Below are positions 45,921-54,824 of a stretch of 64,000 nucleotides of DNA, in pieces. The stretch is taken from NCBI RefSeq assembly GCF_900129725.1, contig NZ_FQWQ01000003.1, forward strand, positions 530,686 to 594,685. Direction: 5' to 3'. The notes beneath the pieces were generated by a model that saw only the letters and a list, made by a program, of their open reading frames with translations, was not told the DNA's origin and did not search any database. Both the position numbers and the translations under genes were made by a program. Numbering within the stretch: position 1 is the first letter of the stretch; every line of letters begins with the position of its first letter. The stretch is from Chryseolinea serpens (lineage in GTDB: Bacteria > Bacteroidota > Bacteroidia > Cytophagales > Cyclobacteriaceae).

Positions 45921-46223
45921 TTAACCCAAGGCTTTTGGTTTGGTAATAATTTTGGACAATGAAATAACGGCGTTCCAGACGACAGCAATCCCCCCAATAA
46001 GCACATATAATTTTTCAGATAAACTAAAGTCGCAGTTGGGCAGGAATAATGCCTTCAGGCAAAGAAAAGGTCCGCCAACAACCGCCTGTGAAATAAGAAC
46101 GATGCTCGCCACATTAAAAAAAACGGCCTTTGACCGATGATTCCACATATAGATCGCACAAGGAATAATGGCGACAGCAATTCCGATGTAGAGCGAGTTG
46201 CTCAGAATTTGATCAAAAGTCAA
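45921..46223 (-). CDS. Hypothetical membrane protein, three helices
   Basis: The 100-residue product has hydrophobic segments near 8-27, 34-60 and 70-90. The start is TTG at 46223, whose TTGA overlaps the stop of the gene at 46220 by four bases, pointing to translational coupling. Not recognised. Confidence 0.55.
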   Translation of the reverse strand: MTFDQILSNSLYIGIAVAIIPCAIYMWNHRSKAVFFNVASIVLISQAVVGGPFLCLKALFLPNCDFSLSEKLYVLIGGIAVVWNAVISLSKIITKPKALG

Positions 46224-46426
46224 TCCGGTAAAACTTTGGTTGATTTTTCATGAATCCTTTGTTGTCGCATAACATGTATGCCATAGAACAGCATGTAGAT
46301 TGCCCCTAAACTTGCAGCTAATATTGCACCACGGAATCCTCCAATGCAATCGCCAATAACGGCGCCCCCAAATGCCCCCGATATCATATCGGTAACAATG
46401 GGAATTATGTTGGCAAAATTTTTCAT
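46220..46426 (-). CDS. Small hypothetical membrane protein
   Basis: The 68-residue product has a glycine-rich membrane segment (MISGAFGGAVIGDCIGG and GAILAASLGAIYMLFYG) and a basic C terminus. It is coupled to the downstream gene at 45921 by a four-base overlap. Not recognised. Confidence 0.55.
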   Translation of the reverse strand: MKNFANIIPIVTDMISGAFGGAVIGDCIGGFRGAILAASLGAIYMLFYGIHVMRQQRIHEKSTKVLPD

Positions 46427-46711
46427 ATCGTGATGGTTGATATTCTAAATATATACATAATCATACGTATAACAAAGTCTGTACGACGACGATCTCCTAA
46501 TTTTACTCAGCCACACCGTTGTAATTCTTTCCGCTTCTATCGAGCGGCCCCACATTGCGTTTTTTTTTGTCGTAAAAGCACCCGTCAACGTCATTTTTAC
46601 TATAGCTTTTCAGGCTGTCAAGGCCCATAAGAATTTAAAACAAGTCTCCCTATCTCACAAAGCGTTCAGGGCCAACAACGAAGGCTAATACAATAATCCT
46701 AACCGTTTAAA

Positions 46712-48043
46712 TCACTCCCTTCTTTCCAATATCTTCCCCGTCTCATTTCCTTCCGAGGTTCCGTCCGGTTTATTCAGAATATAGTCAAACACTTCTGATT
46801 CGCTGAAGATCACCACGGCGCCGGCTTTCAGATCGGGAATTTCATAAGGATCGTTTTGAAGGATACCGGTCATTTGCTCGCCTTCCCATTGTGTCACTTC
46901 TATCCACATCCACTCGTTGCCATTGGCCGTTTCAAAAGGTTTCTTTACCATGATCGAATACCCGGGCGCCAGGCCTTTGTTGAAGAGGGTCCTGAGTGTA
47001 GGAAGTCGCCGCTTCGCATTTTCGCTGGCCTGCAAAAGCTCATCGTCGTGTTTGGCTATGGTATAGGATTCCTCGGCGCCAAAGAGATCGGCGACGGTCT
47101 TATTGGCTTGTTCCTGCGGCGAAGAATAGTCCGGGCTTTCAAAGGCGATCAGCAGCTGAGACCAGGAATTGTCGCCTTCTTCTGGCCGGACCGCTTTCAG
47201 TTTCACGGAAGCTGTCAACAAAGCGTTGTCTTTCGTGGTCGTGAGCAGGAACTCCCGGAGTTTTTTGTTTTTGATTTTCTTTAGCGAGATTATCAATGTG
47301 GAGTCGTTGCCCATGACGGGATTCTCGACCAAGGTTTGTGCCACGGTATTCACCAGATTAGCAAATGCATTTTGGTCCGAGCAGGGGAAACGGGCAACTG
47401 AAATTTCGGGCAAAGAAAATCCGGTCATCCCTAAGGTTACGGCGCGACAAAATTCGCCATCACGATAGGTGTGTATGGTCACGTGACCTCTAATGTCTAT
47501 GGTGTTGTCTAGGAAGGCGTCGACCCGAAACTCTCGCCAGGTGGCGGAACTGTAAAACTCGAGGGTGGAGTAATCGGCGATGACAACTTTAATGTCTTGG
47601 GTGAGAGAATGGATGAAGTCGGTGATCTGTTTTCGTTTGGCGACCACGTTGTCGCCAGTGCCGGCGAACACCATATCAATGCTTTTCTGGGAACGGGAAA
47701 ATTCTTCAAGTTCAGCATCCGTCAGATGGAAAAATGAGGCCGGCATATCTGAGACGTTGGGAAGGCTGAAGTCGGCGTCGTTTTTTTGCGTTTCTGTAAA
47801 ATAGAAGCTATCGACCAGCATAGACAGGGAGTCCGACGGAAGAGCCTTGACAAAAGATTTTAATGATTGTTTTGCCAGCTCGTCAATCCGAGAATGAGAT
47901 ATCGTCTGGCCAGCCGGCAAGTACAGCGACAAATACGTTGTAAAAGCTGGAGTAAGCGCGCTGATTTGGGACGTATTTTTTTCGTTTTTCGAATGAAACG
48001 AACATCCAAAAAGAAGGGCCAGGAAAACAAAACAACGTCTCAC
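46712..48043 (-). CDS. Lipoprotein with C-terminal DUF2314 domain
   Basis: The 443-residue protein starts at GTG 48043 and has a short lipobox (ALLFGCSF, Cys14). The N-terminal part (about 15-335) is not recognised. The last 80 residues match DUF2314, with MVKKPFETANGNEWMWIEV, MTGILQNDPYEIPDLKAG and VIFSESEVFDYIL. DUF2314 proteins are usually small and cytoplasmic, so a lipoprotein fusion is unusual. Upstream on the minus strand lies the region with the nuoA leader element, transcribed divergently. Confidence 0.78.
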   Translation of the reverse strand: MRRCFVFLALLFGCSFHSKNEKNTSQISALTPAFTTYLSLYLPAGQTISHSRIDELAKQSLKSFVKALPSDSLSMLVDSFYFTETQKNDADFSLPNVSDMPASFFHLTDAELEEFSRSQKSIDMVFAGTGDNVVAKRKQITDFIHSLTQDIKVVIADYSTLEFYSSATWREFRVDAFLDNTIDIRGHVTIHTYRDGEFCRAVTLGMTGFSLPEISVARFPCSDQNAFANLVNTVAQTLVENPVMGNDSTLIISLKKIKNKKLREFLLTTTKDNALLTASVKLKAVRPEEGDNSWSQLLIAFESPDYSSPQEQANKTVADLFGAEESYTIAKHDDELLQASENAKRRLPTLRTLFNKGLAPGYSIMVKKPFETANGNEWMWIEVTQWEGEQMTGILQNDPYEIPDLKAGAVVIFSESEVFDYILNKPDGTSEGNETGKILERRE

Positions 48044-48161
48044 AAAATGCAGGATTTGGTTCAGTCTTTTTTAGTCTTATGGACTAGAAATATCAATTCC
48101 CCAATATATGAAATAACAAACTGCCCCACACCCCTAAACCCTCACACCCACACCTCTTCCA

Positions 48162-48243
48162 GCATGTTTACATCAGGGCCTAAGCCTATCTTTGGCCTGG
48201 CAGTGGCATGCGCGGATAGGGTTAAGCCCTGATGTAAACATGC
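48162..48243. repeat. Long imperfect stem-loop with 29-base arms
   Basis: Left arm 48162-48190 and right arm 48215-48243 are inverted copies matching at 27 of 29 positions; the outer 18 bases (GCATGTTTACATCAGGGC) match perfectly. The loop is 24 bases and contains GGCCTGGCAGTGGC. A structure this regular in a leader suggests a mobile or REP-type element, a small RNA or a regulatory hairpin. Confidence 0.75.
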
Positions 48244-48270
48244 GGGGCCCCGCGGCCCCGGAGCGGGGCT
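48244..48270. repeat. G/C-rich palindrome next to the stem-loop
   Basis: GGGGCCCC followed by GCGGCCCC and GGAGCGGGGC forms alternative short hairpins. It abuts the right arm of the long stem-loop, so the two may be one element. Confidence 0.5.
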
Positions 48271-48371
48271 ATGAAATGCTGCAAGGAACTTGCGCATAAA
48301 GTCTTTCTATCTCACGGAACGTTCAGAACTAATGTTTTTTTCCTTCTGTCCAACGGTGCAACGCAAAGTAT

Positions 48372-48379
48372 TATCTTTG
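48372..48379 (+). promoter_or_regulatory. Candidate -7 box TATCTTTG before nuoA
   Basis: An exact TAnnTTTG match five bases before the nuoA ATG. If used, the transcript would begin at or next to the start codon and be leaderless. No -33 TTTG is seen. Confidence 0.35.
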
Positions 48380-48384
48380 ATCTC

Positions 48385-48894
48385 ATGGATCAGCAACCCT
48401 ATTTCTCGGCTTTTGGTGAAATTCTCCTCTACATGCTCGCAGGAGTTCTTTTCATCCTCGTCACCCTGCTGATTTCCAAGGCCATACGCCCCGACCGACC
48501 CAATCCCGAAAAACTTTCCACCTACGAAAGCGGCGAGGAGCCGGTGAGCTCCGCCTGGTCGCAGTTCAACCTGCGCTTCTATGTTGTGGCGCTCATCTTC
48601 CTGCTGTTCGAAGTGGAGATCGTTTTTCTCTTTCCCTGGTCCACCATTTTCGCCAACAAAAAGCTGCAGGCAGCAACAAACGGCGCCTGGGGATGGTTTT
48701 CCATGACAGAGATGTTGGTCTTCATCGGTGTGCTCGCCCTGGGGCTGGCCTATGCCTGGGTGAACGACCATTTGGATTGGATCAAGCCGCATCCGGAACC
48801 GCCGGACTTCAAGTCGCAGGTGCCAAAAAGTTTGTACGACAACATCAACGAAAAATATAAAACGCATCAGAAACCTGAACAAGGCAACGGATAA
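48385..48894 (+). CDS. nuoA: NADH-quinone oxidoreductase subunit A
   Basis: The 169-residue subunit has three membrane helices and the family stretch [22 protein letters not shown] followed by [14 protein letters not shown]. It forms part of the membrane arm near the quinone site of complex I. The start is the ATG at 48385, giving a family-typical N terminus; a C-terminal extension (about 135-169) is hydrophilic. First gene of nuoABCD, eight bases before nuoB. Confidence 0.96.
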   Translation: MDQQPYFSAFGEILLYMLAGVLFILVTLLISKAIRPDRPNPEKLSTYESGEEPVSSAWSQFNLRFYVVALIFLLFEVEIVFLFPWSTIFANKKLQAATNGAWGWFSMTEMLVFIGVLALGLAYAWVNDHLDWIKPHPEPPDFKSQVPKSLYDNINEKYKTHQKPEQGNG

Positions 48895-48902
48895 CGAACG
48901 CT

Positions 48903-49439
48903 ATGGGTGGACTCTTGGATCAACGCTTTGAACACGGCGGCGTCATCGTGACCCGCCTCGACGACCTCCTCAACTGGGCGCGCCTGTCGTCCATGTTTCC
49001 GATGACGTTCGGGCTGGCGTGTTGTGCCATCGAGTTCATGAGCACGGGTACGACGGTCTATGATATGGACCGCTTTGGCATGGCCCCACGTTCCAGCCCA
49101 CGCCAGGCCGACGTCATGATCATCGCCGGCACCGTCACCTTCAAAATGGCCGACCGCATCAAGCGCCTCTACGAACAAATGGCCGAACCGCGCTATGTCA
49201 TCTCCATGGGCTCGTGTGCCAACTGCGGCGGCCCGTATTGGCAGCATGGCTACCACGTGGTGAAAGGCGTGGACCGCATCATTCCCGTCGACGTTTATGT
49301 TCCGGGCTGCCCGCCACGTCCCGAAGCCCTCATCGGCGGATTTCTCAAACTCCAGGAAAAGATCCGGAACGAAAGCATGATGGCGCCCACGGCCATCGAA
49401 AAACTATTGAAGAAAAAAGAAACCCATGCCAGCCTTTGA
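48903..49439 (+). CDS. nuoB: NADH-quinone oxidoreductase subunit B
   Basis: The 178-residue subunit carries the N2 [4Fe-4S] ligands in [20 protein letters not shown] and [11 protein letters not shown]. It passes electrons to quinone in the connecting module of complex I. Its 3' end overlaps nuoC by 14 bases. Confidence 0.97.
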   Translation: MGGLLDQRFEHGGVIVTRLDDLLNWARLSSMFPMTFGLACCAIEFMSTGTTVYDMDRFGMAPRSSPRQADVMIIAGTVTFKMADRIKRLYEQMAEPRYVISMGSCANCGGPYWQHGYHVVKGVDRIIPVDVYVPGCPPRPEALIGGFLKLQEKIRNESMMAPTAIEKLLKKKETHASL

Positions 49440-49911
49440 GTCGATACTAACCCTCGTGCAAAACACCTGCACCCACACACCCCCCGTGGTGGACGACAGC
49501 GCGTCGCCCAAAGCTATTGTGGTAGCAGCAGAGGATCTCTTGGCGGTTGCACAGCAACTGTTCACCTCCCCCGAAACCTACTTCGACATGCTCTCTTGTG
49601 TGACGGGCATTGACAACGGCCCCCCGGCAAATACGATGGAAGTTGCATATAACTTGTATTCGATACCGTTTCACACGCACCTCATGCTGAAAGTAAAGGT
49701 GTCGCGCGAAAAGCCCGAAGTGCCTTCCCTGAGTGGCCTTTGGAAAACGGCCAACTGGCAGGAGCGCGAAATATTCGACATGTACGGTATCCATTTCACC
49801 GGCCACCCCGACCTGAGAAGGATATTGATGCCCGAAGATTGGGAAGGCCACCCGCTGCGCAAAGACTATACGCACCAGGGCTATTACCGCGATATCAAAG
49901 TAGCCTACTAG
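49426..49911 (+). CDS. nuoC: NADH-quinone oxidoreductase subunit C
   Basis: The 161-residue 30-kDa subunit ends with the family signature [20 protein letters not shown] and EGHPLRKDY. Unlike in Escherichia coli it is not fused to NuoD. It lies two bases before nuoD. Confidence 0.95.
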   Translation: MPAFESILTLVQNTCTHTPPVVDDSASPKAIVVAAEDLLAVAQQLFTSPETYFDMLSCVTGIDNGPPANTMEVAYNLYSIPFHTHLMLKVKVSREKPEVPSLSGLWKTANWQEREIFDMYGIHFTGHPDLRRILMPEDWEGHPLRKDYTHQGYYRDIKVAY

Positions 49912-49913
49912 CC

Positions 49914-51134
49914 ATGCCCACCGACCACATCCAATATAAATCGCACCCCGACAACCTCACGCGCTCGGTTCCCTATAAGTTCGACGCAGCGCAACTGCGT
50001 TCGGAGGAAATGATCGTGAACCTGGGGCCGCAACACCCGTCCACCCACGGCGTGCTTCGGCTCGAGGTGTTGATGGAAGGAGAGATTGTAAGAGAGGTCG
50101 CCCCCCATATCGGCTACCTGCACCGTTGCTTCGAGAAGCACGCAGAGAACTTGCCGTTTAATCAGGTGATCCCCTTTGTGGATCGTCTCGACTATGTCGC
50201 GTCCATGAACAGCGAGCATGCCTATGCCATGGGCGTGGAGCGCATGTTGGGCATCGAACATCAAATACCCAAACGCGTGGAGTATGTGCGCGTGATGGTG
50301 GCCGAACTGAACCGCATCGCGTCGCACTTCATCGCCATCGGCACCTACGGTATGGACATCGGGGCGTTCACGCCCTTCTTCTGGCTCATGCGCGACCGCG
50401 AACATATTTTGCGCATGCTCGAATGGGCCTCGGGTGCCCGTTTGCTCTACAATTATATTTGGATTGGGGGATTGTTTTACGACTTGCCCATCGGCTTCGA
50501 AGAACGCTGCCAGCAATTCATCACCTACATCCGTCCCAAGCTTGCCGAATTGGACACGGTGCTTTTGCAAAACAAGATCTTTGTTCAACGCACCGCCAAC
50601 GTGGGCGTGCTTCCCTTGGATCTCGCCATCAACGGTGGCATCACAGGCCCGATGCTGCGGGCCTCGGGTCTTCGTTTCGATCTCCGCCGGGTTGACGGCT
50701 ACTCGGTTTATCCGGAGTTGGACTTTGACGTGCCCATCGGCGAAGGCAAGATGGGCGCCGTGGGCGATTGCTGGGATCGCACCAGCGTGCGTGTGCAGGA
50801 AATTCACGAATCATTAAAGATCCTGGAGCAATGTGTGACCAAACTCACCGGCGAACACAAGCGCACGCGCGACTTCGACCCACAAGCGTTGGTGCCCAAA
50901 AAGATCCGCCCCAAGGCACAAGACCTCTATGTGAGGGCAGAGATCCCCAAAGGCGAGCTGGGATTTTTCTTCCGCGCCGATGGACGGAACGACATTGCTT
51001 TGCGCTGCAAGTGCCGCTCGTGCAGCTTTGTGAACCTGAGCATCCTGCCCGAAATCTCCAAAGGAATTTTAATAGCCGACCTCATCGCCATCATCGGCTC
51101 CATTGATGTGGTGATGGGGGAAGTGGACCGATAA
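49914..51134 (+). CDS. nuoD: NADH-quinone oxidoreductase subunit D
   Basis: The 406-residue 49-kDa subunit has [16 protein letters not shown] and [16 protein letters not shown] at the N terminus and the typical end [14 protein letters not shown]. With NuoB it forms the quinone-binding pocket. The ATG at 49914 gives the expected N terminus; an in-frame extension inside nuoC is not needed. No nuoE to nuoN follow; the next gene is nnr. Confidence 0.97.
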   Translation: MPTDHIQYKSHPDNLTRSVPYKFDAAQLRSEEMIVNLGPQHPSTHGVLRLEVLMEGEIVREVAPHIGYLHRCFEKHAENLPFNQVIPFVDRLDYVASMNSEHAYAMGVERMLGIEHQIPKRVEYVRVMVAELNRIASHFIAIGTYGMDIGAFTPFFWLMRDREHILRMLEWASGARLLYNYIWIGGLFYDLPIGFEERCQQFITYIRPKLAELDTVLLQNKIFVQRTANVGVLPLDLAINGGITGPMLRASGLRFDLRRVDGYSVYPELDFDVPIGEGKMGAVGDCWDRTSVRVQEIHESLKILEQCVTKLTGEHKRTRDFDPQALVPKKIRPKAQDLYVRAEIPKGELGFFFRADGRNDIALRCKCRSCSFVNLSILPEISKGILIADLIAIIGSIDVVMGEVDR

Positions 51135-51146
51135 AAAAAACGCTCC

Positions 51147-52652
51147 ATGCAACCGATCCTAACCGCCTCGCAAATCAAGGCCCTGGATGCCTATACCATT
51201 GCGCACGAACCCATCGTTTCCATCGATTTGATGGAGCGCGCCTGTCGCGCCTTTGTGGCGTGGTTCACCGAGCGCTTCAACAACAGCTTCACCGTGGGCA
51301 TCGTCTGCGGCACAGGCAACAACGGTGGCGATGGCCTGGGCATCGCGCGCTTGTTGAAGGAGTGGGGTTACCCCGTGCGTGTCTGGTTGGTAAAGGGTGG
51401 TGCCCCCGAGTCTATCGATTTCAAGATCAACCTCGACCGGCTCAAGCATTTGGGTGGCGTGCAGATTGATGAGATCACCGCGGCGCCGGAATGTTCCATC
51501 TTCTCCGACGAAGACATCCTGATCGATGCCATTTTCGGTACCGGCCTGTCGCGTCCCGTCGAGGGCGTTTATACTGACGTCATCGCTTGCATGAACACCG
51601 CCAGGGGAACGCGCGTGGCGGTCGACCTCCCCTCGGGTTTCATGGCCGACGAGCCCACCACCGGGCCTTCCGTGGAAGCGCGCTATACCGTTTCATTCCA
51701 GCTGCCCAAGCTGGCATTTTTCTTCCCGTCGTCGTTCCAGTACGTTGGCGAGTGGGCCGTGGTGGACATTAGTTTGAACAAGGCCTTCATCCGCCAGGCG
51801 CAGACGTCGCATTTTTTTATGGACCGGAACACCGCCCGCAGCTTGTTGAGGCGGCGTTCGAAGTTCGATCACAAGGGCAATTTTGGCCATGCCTTGCTCG
51901 TGGCCGGCTCACTTGGAAAGATGGGTGCTGCGGTTTTGTCGGCACGCGCCACGCTTCGTTCGGGGGTGGGGTTGCTCACGGTGCACACGCCCCAGGCCGG
52001 GATCTCCATTGTTCAAACGGCCGTTCCCGAGGCCATGCTCAGCATCGACGGGCATGCGTCGGTGTTCGCCGGCGCAGTGCAGCCGGAACGTTACACCACC
52101 ATCGGCATAGGCCCCGGGTTGGGTAAGGCGCCCGAAACCGTGAAGGCGTTCCACAAACTGTTGGAAAATTTTCCACACCCCATGGTCATCGACGCCGATG
52201 CCCTGAACATACTCGGCGAAAATCGCGAATTGCTCCACCTCGTTCCGAAGGGAAGCATACTCACCCCACATCCGAAAGAGTTCGAACGCCTGGTAGGGCC
52301 GTGGCAAAATGATTTTGAGCGGTTGGAGAAACAAAAGGGACTGGCGGCACAGCTCCAGTCGGTGGTGGTGCTCAAGGGCGCCTTCACTTCCATTGCTGCC
52401 CCGGATGGAAAAACGTTTTTTAATCCTACGGGTAATCCCGGAATGGCGACCGGTGGTAGCGGAGATGTGCTCACTGGTATATTAACTGGGCTTTTGGCGC
52501 AGCGGTATGATACTTTAGAGGGAGCGTTGCTCGGCGTGTACCTGCATGGTTTTGCAGGCGACCTGGGCGCGTGGGAGAAGGGCATGGACAGCCTCATTGC
52601 CAGCGACATTGTCGAATTTCTGAGTGGGGCGTTCGCGCGATTGGGGGGATAA
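51147..52652 (+). CDS. nnr: Bifunctional NAD(P)H-hydrate epimerase/dehydratase
   Basis: The 501-residue protein joins an N-terminal epimerase (about 1-215; GTGNNGGDGLGIARLL) and a C-terminal ADP-dependent dehydratase (about 225-500; GNPGMATGGSGDVLTG). Together they repair hydrated NAD(P)H. It follows nuoD by 12 bases, so NADH repair and the NADH dehydrogenase subunits are co-transcribed. Confidence 0.95.
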   Translation: MQPILTASQIKALDAYTIAHEPIVSIDLMERACRAFVAWFTERFNNSFTVGIVCGTGNNGGDGLGIARLLKEWGYPVRVWLVKGGAPESIDFKINLDRLKHLGGVQIDEITAAPECSIFSDEDILIDAIFGTGLSRPVEGVYTDVIACMNTARGTRVAVDLPSGFMADEPTTGPSVEARYTVSFQLPKLAFFFPSSFQYVGEWAVVDISLNKAFIRQAQTSHFFMDRNTARSLLRRRSKFDHKGNFGHALLVAGSLGKMGAAVLSARATLRSGVGLLTVHTPQAGISIVQTAVPEAMLSIDGHASVFAGAVQPERYTTIGIGPGLGKAPETVKAFHKLLENFPHPMVIDADALNILGENRELLHLVPKGSILTPHPKEFERLVGPWQNDFERLEKQKGLAAQLQSVVVLKGAFTSIAAPDGKTFFNPTGNPGMATGGSGDVLTGILTGLLAQRYDTLEGALLGVYLHGFAGDLGAWEKGMDSLIASDIVEFLSGAFARLGG

Positions 52653-52755
52653 ACCGCGAAGTCGCAGAGGATGCTGTGTTTGTCGTCAAAGAAGAGTTTC
52701 GACAAAAGCCCTTTTGCGCCTTTCCCTGCGCCTCAGCGTCTTTGCGGTTTTAGAA
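52651..52755. repeat. GCAAAG-type intergenic hairpin, second copy
   Basis: AAACCGCGAAGTCGCAGAGG at the left and CCTCAGCGTCTTTGCGGTTT at the right are inverted copies (17 of 20), enclosing about 60 bases. Its right arm shares the AAACCGCnAAGACGC core, in reverse complement, with the repeat at 12863-12950. Confidence 0.65.
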
Positions 52756-52850
52756 ATCGTTTGCAAAACTTTTTTATCGTTGGCTTTAAACTTTTCGATA
52801 CCCTTCTGCATCTAAAGCATAATAAACCGAAGATCGCCCCGTTGCGCGGG

Positions 52851-52858
52851 TAACTTTG
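52851..52858 (+). promoter_or_regulatory. -7 box TAACTTTG of the sorting-domain gene
   Basis: Exact TAnnTTTG match 40 bases upstream of the ATG at 52899, with initiation expected near 52865. No clear -33 element. Confidence 0.45.
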
Positions 52859-52898
52859 GTCCGAAAATTGTCGTATACATAAGAAATAAATAAAGAAA

Positions 52899-53258
52899 AT
52901 GCGCGTTTTTACCGCCTTCATCGTACTCTCCCTGCTGGTGGGCTCCTTTTTTGGGCATGCCCAAGCCAGTTTCGATGGCGGTCCCGTTCAGGAACGCCAG
53001 GAAATTGCCAAACACGTACAGATTTTTCCCAATCCGGCAATGGACTACATCCACGTGCGGTTGGAGAATGTCAATTTCAACGACGTAAAGGTTAGTCTCC
53101 ACAATATCATCGGCAATCAAATGCAATTCGAGTCCGAATTGATCGACGAACACGAGATTCGCATCAAAGTGAAAGACCTCGACACCGGCTACTACCTGCT
53201 GGCGTTAAAAGATGATCACGCCAAATTGCAAGGCACGTATAAATTTCTGAAACGCTAG
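52899..53258 (+). CDS. Freestanding T9SS type A sorting-domain protein
   Basis: The 119-residue protein has a signal peptide (about 1-22, FFGHAQA), a short linker and then a complete type IX secretion C-terminal signal (about 38-119; VQIFPNPAMDYIHVRLEN to GYYLLALKDDHAKLQGTYKFLKR). There is almost no cargo between them. T9SS signals normally sit at the end of large enzymes or adhesins, so this is a tag-like protein. It is monocistronic behind its own promoter. Confidence 0.85.
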   Translation: MRVFTAFIVLSLLVGSFFGHAQASFDGGPVQERQEIAKHVQIFPNPAMDYIHVRLENVNFNDVKVSLHNIIGNQMQFESELIDEHEIRIKVKDLDTGYYLLALKDDHAKLQGTYKFLKR

Positions 53259-53269
53259 GGACGACGTTG

Positions 53270-53728
53270 CTAAGCGACCTCGGACACCTCTAGTGAGTTA
53301 ATCTCCTCAATTCTTCTGTTGATCTTAGTTATCGATAGTTGCGAAGCCACTTCTGGCGGCAACATCGCTATACTTAGTTTGATTTTTGGCGAAGCAACCA
53401 AATGATATCGACCGTCTAGTGTACGCGTCACATCACTTTTGTCAAATGAATATAGTCCTCGTTGTGCCATTTGAATAAAGCTGGCTAAATACTGCTTACG
53501 CTCTTTGTCATTCCTAAACGTAACATACTTTTCCAAGCGAGGATTAACCTCGGGGTCACCAAGAGAGGGTAAACTTTTGAAAAAGGTGAGCAAAAAATCA
53601 TAGGGATAATTCTGGCTAATCGAAACGGGTAATTTTCCACCACCGGAGGCGGCATGAGCGATCCGCCCTTCTATATCTATAAAGAACCAATCCAGATCCA
53701 AAAATGGGTAGGGCACATCTAAATTCAT
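53270..53728 (-). CDS. Hypothetical protein, possibly immunity-like
   Basis: The 152-residue cytoplasmic protein is not recognised. The stretch LDWFFIDIEGRIAHAASGGGKLP near residues 12-35 recalls the opening of several Bacteroidota immunity-type proteins (weak resemblance, from memory). No toxin gene is next to it. The sequence is AT-richer than its neighbours. It converges on the T9SS-tag gene. Confidence 0.6.
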   Translation of the reverse strand: MNLDVPYPFLDLDWFFIDIEGRIAHAASGGGKLPVSISQNYPYDFLLTFFKSLPSLGDPEVNPRLEKYVTFRNDKERKQYLASFIQMAQRGLYSFDKSDVTRTLDGRYHLVASPKIKLSIAMLPPEVASQLSITKINRRIEEINSLEVSEVA

Positions 53729-53740
53729 AAAGATTTTAAG

Positions 53741-53767
53741 GACTGATCAAAAAGACTTCCTGATCAG
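53741..53767 (-). terminator. Weak hairpin after ltaE
   Basis: CTGATCA (53743-53749) and TGATCAG (53761-53767) form a seven-base stem just beyond the threonine aldolase stop on the minus strand. It has no strong T run, so termination may be partial. Confidence 0.35.
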
Positions 53768-53769
53768 GT

Positions 53770-54804
53770 TTACTTCAGCAATTCCCGCAATTTTCTACCG
53801 AAGCTCCGAACATCTTCCTCCGTCGTATCGAAGGAACACATCAACCGTGCTTCTGATAATTTGTCGTTCCATACGTAGAAGAAATGTTCCTCTTGTAAAG
53901 CGGGGATGATCTCCGCGGGAAGGATCACGAAGATCCCGTTGGCGTCTACCTTCTGGGTGATCTTTGCCTTTGGCGATTGCCGTATTTCGGCCTCCAGCAA
54001 CTTGGCCATGCCGTTGGAGTGACTGGCATTCCGACGCCACAGGTCATTCGTGAGCAACGCATCGAACTGGGCACTGATAAAGCGCATCTTCGAGTGCAGT
54101 TGCATGCCTTGTTTGCGGATGTATTTAAAATTCTTGGCCAGTTCGGTGTTGAAGAACACGACGGCCTCGCCAAACATCATCCCATTCTTTGTTCCTCCAA
54201 AAGAAAGCACGTCCACTCCGGCGTCACGGGTAAATGCTCTGAACTCGGCTTTCAGACTCACCGCGGCGTTAGAGATGCGCGAGCCATCCATGTGGAAAAG
54301 CAGATTGTGTTTTTTGGCTACCGCCGATATCGCTTTCAGTTCTTCGATGGAATAGACCGTGCCATATTCCGTGGTTTGCGAAATGGAAATCACGCGCACC
54401 TGCGGATGGTGCTGGTCGTCGACGCGTTGGATTTTCTCTTCGATCTCCTGAGGATAGATCTTGCCATCCCTGGTGGGGATGGTCACCAGCTTACAGCCCG
54501 TGAACCGTTCCGGCGCCGTGGACTCGTCCACGTTGATGTGGGCCAGGTCGGAGCAGATGATCGAATCAAAGCAGCGCGTCATGGCGCTTAACCCCAGCAC
54601 GTTAGCGCCGGTGCCGTTATAAGCAAAGAATACCTCGATATCGTCACCTAGAAATGACTTGAATTTTTGAACGGCCGTTTCCGTGAACGGGTCGGCTCCG
54701 TACGACCCGACATGCCCTTGGTTGGCGCGTTGCAATGCGTTCATGATTTCGGGATGAACGCCGGAGTAGTTGTCGCTGGCGAAAGTTGGTTTCTTGTGTT
54801 CCAA
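53770..54804 (-). CDS. ltaE: Low-specificity L-threonine aldolase
   Basis: The 344-residue PLP enzyme of the beta-eliminating lyase family has FASDNYSGVHPEI at the start, GTGANVLGLSA, LFHMDGSRISNAAVSL and SFGGTKNG with the likely PLP Lys206. It would cleave threonine or allo-threonine to glycine and acetaldehyde. The start is TTG at 54804, because the conserved N-terminal stretch begins there and the first ATG would remove it. It is encoded 20 bases after asnS. Confidence 0.9.
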   Translation of the reverse strand: MEHKKPTFASDNYSGVHPEIMNALQRANQGHVGSYGADPFTETAVQKFKSFLGDDIEVFFAYNGTGANVLGLSAMTRCFDSIICSDLAHINVDESTAPERFTGCKLVTIPTRDGKIYPQEIEEKIQRVDDQHHPQVRVISISQTTEYGTVYSIEELKAISAVAKKHNLLFHMDGSRISNAAVSLKAEFRAFTRDAGVDVLSFGGTKNGMMFGEAVVFFNTELAKNFKYIRKQGMQLHSKMRFISAQFDALLTNDLWRRNASHSNGMAKLLEAEIRQSPKAKITQKVDANGIFVILPAEIIPALQEEHFFYVWNDKLSEARLMCSFDTTEEDVRSFGRKLRELLK

Positions 54805-54824
54805 GGTGGTTTGTTCTTAGAAAA

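Larger units (their letters stand above)
48044..48384. other. Divergent intergenic region before nuoA
   Basis: Contains no supported gene. It holds the large stem-loop (48162-48243), a G/C-rich hairpin cluster (48244-48270) and a candidate -7 box (48372-48379). An in-frame extension of nuoA to 48271 exists but lacks NuoA similarity. Confidence 0.6.

Noticed and set aside
46430-46630. Short plus-strand reading frame of 66 codons
   Set aside because: AT-rich start and erratic composition without any recognisable pattern; no support on the opposite strand either.
48271-48384. N-terminal extension of NuoA
   Set aside because: NuoA proteins begin shortly before the first helix, which fits the ATG at 48385; the extension lies in the leader region.
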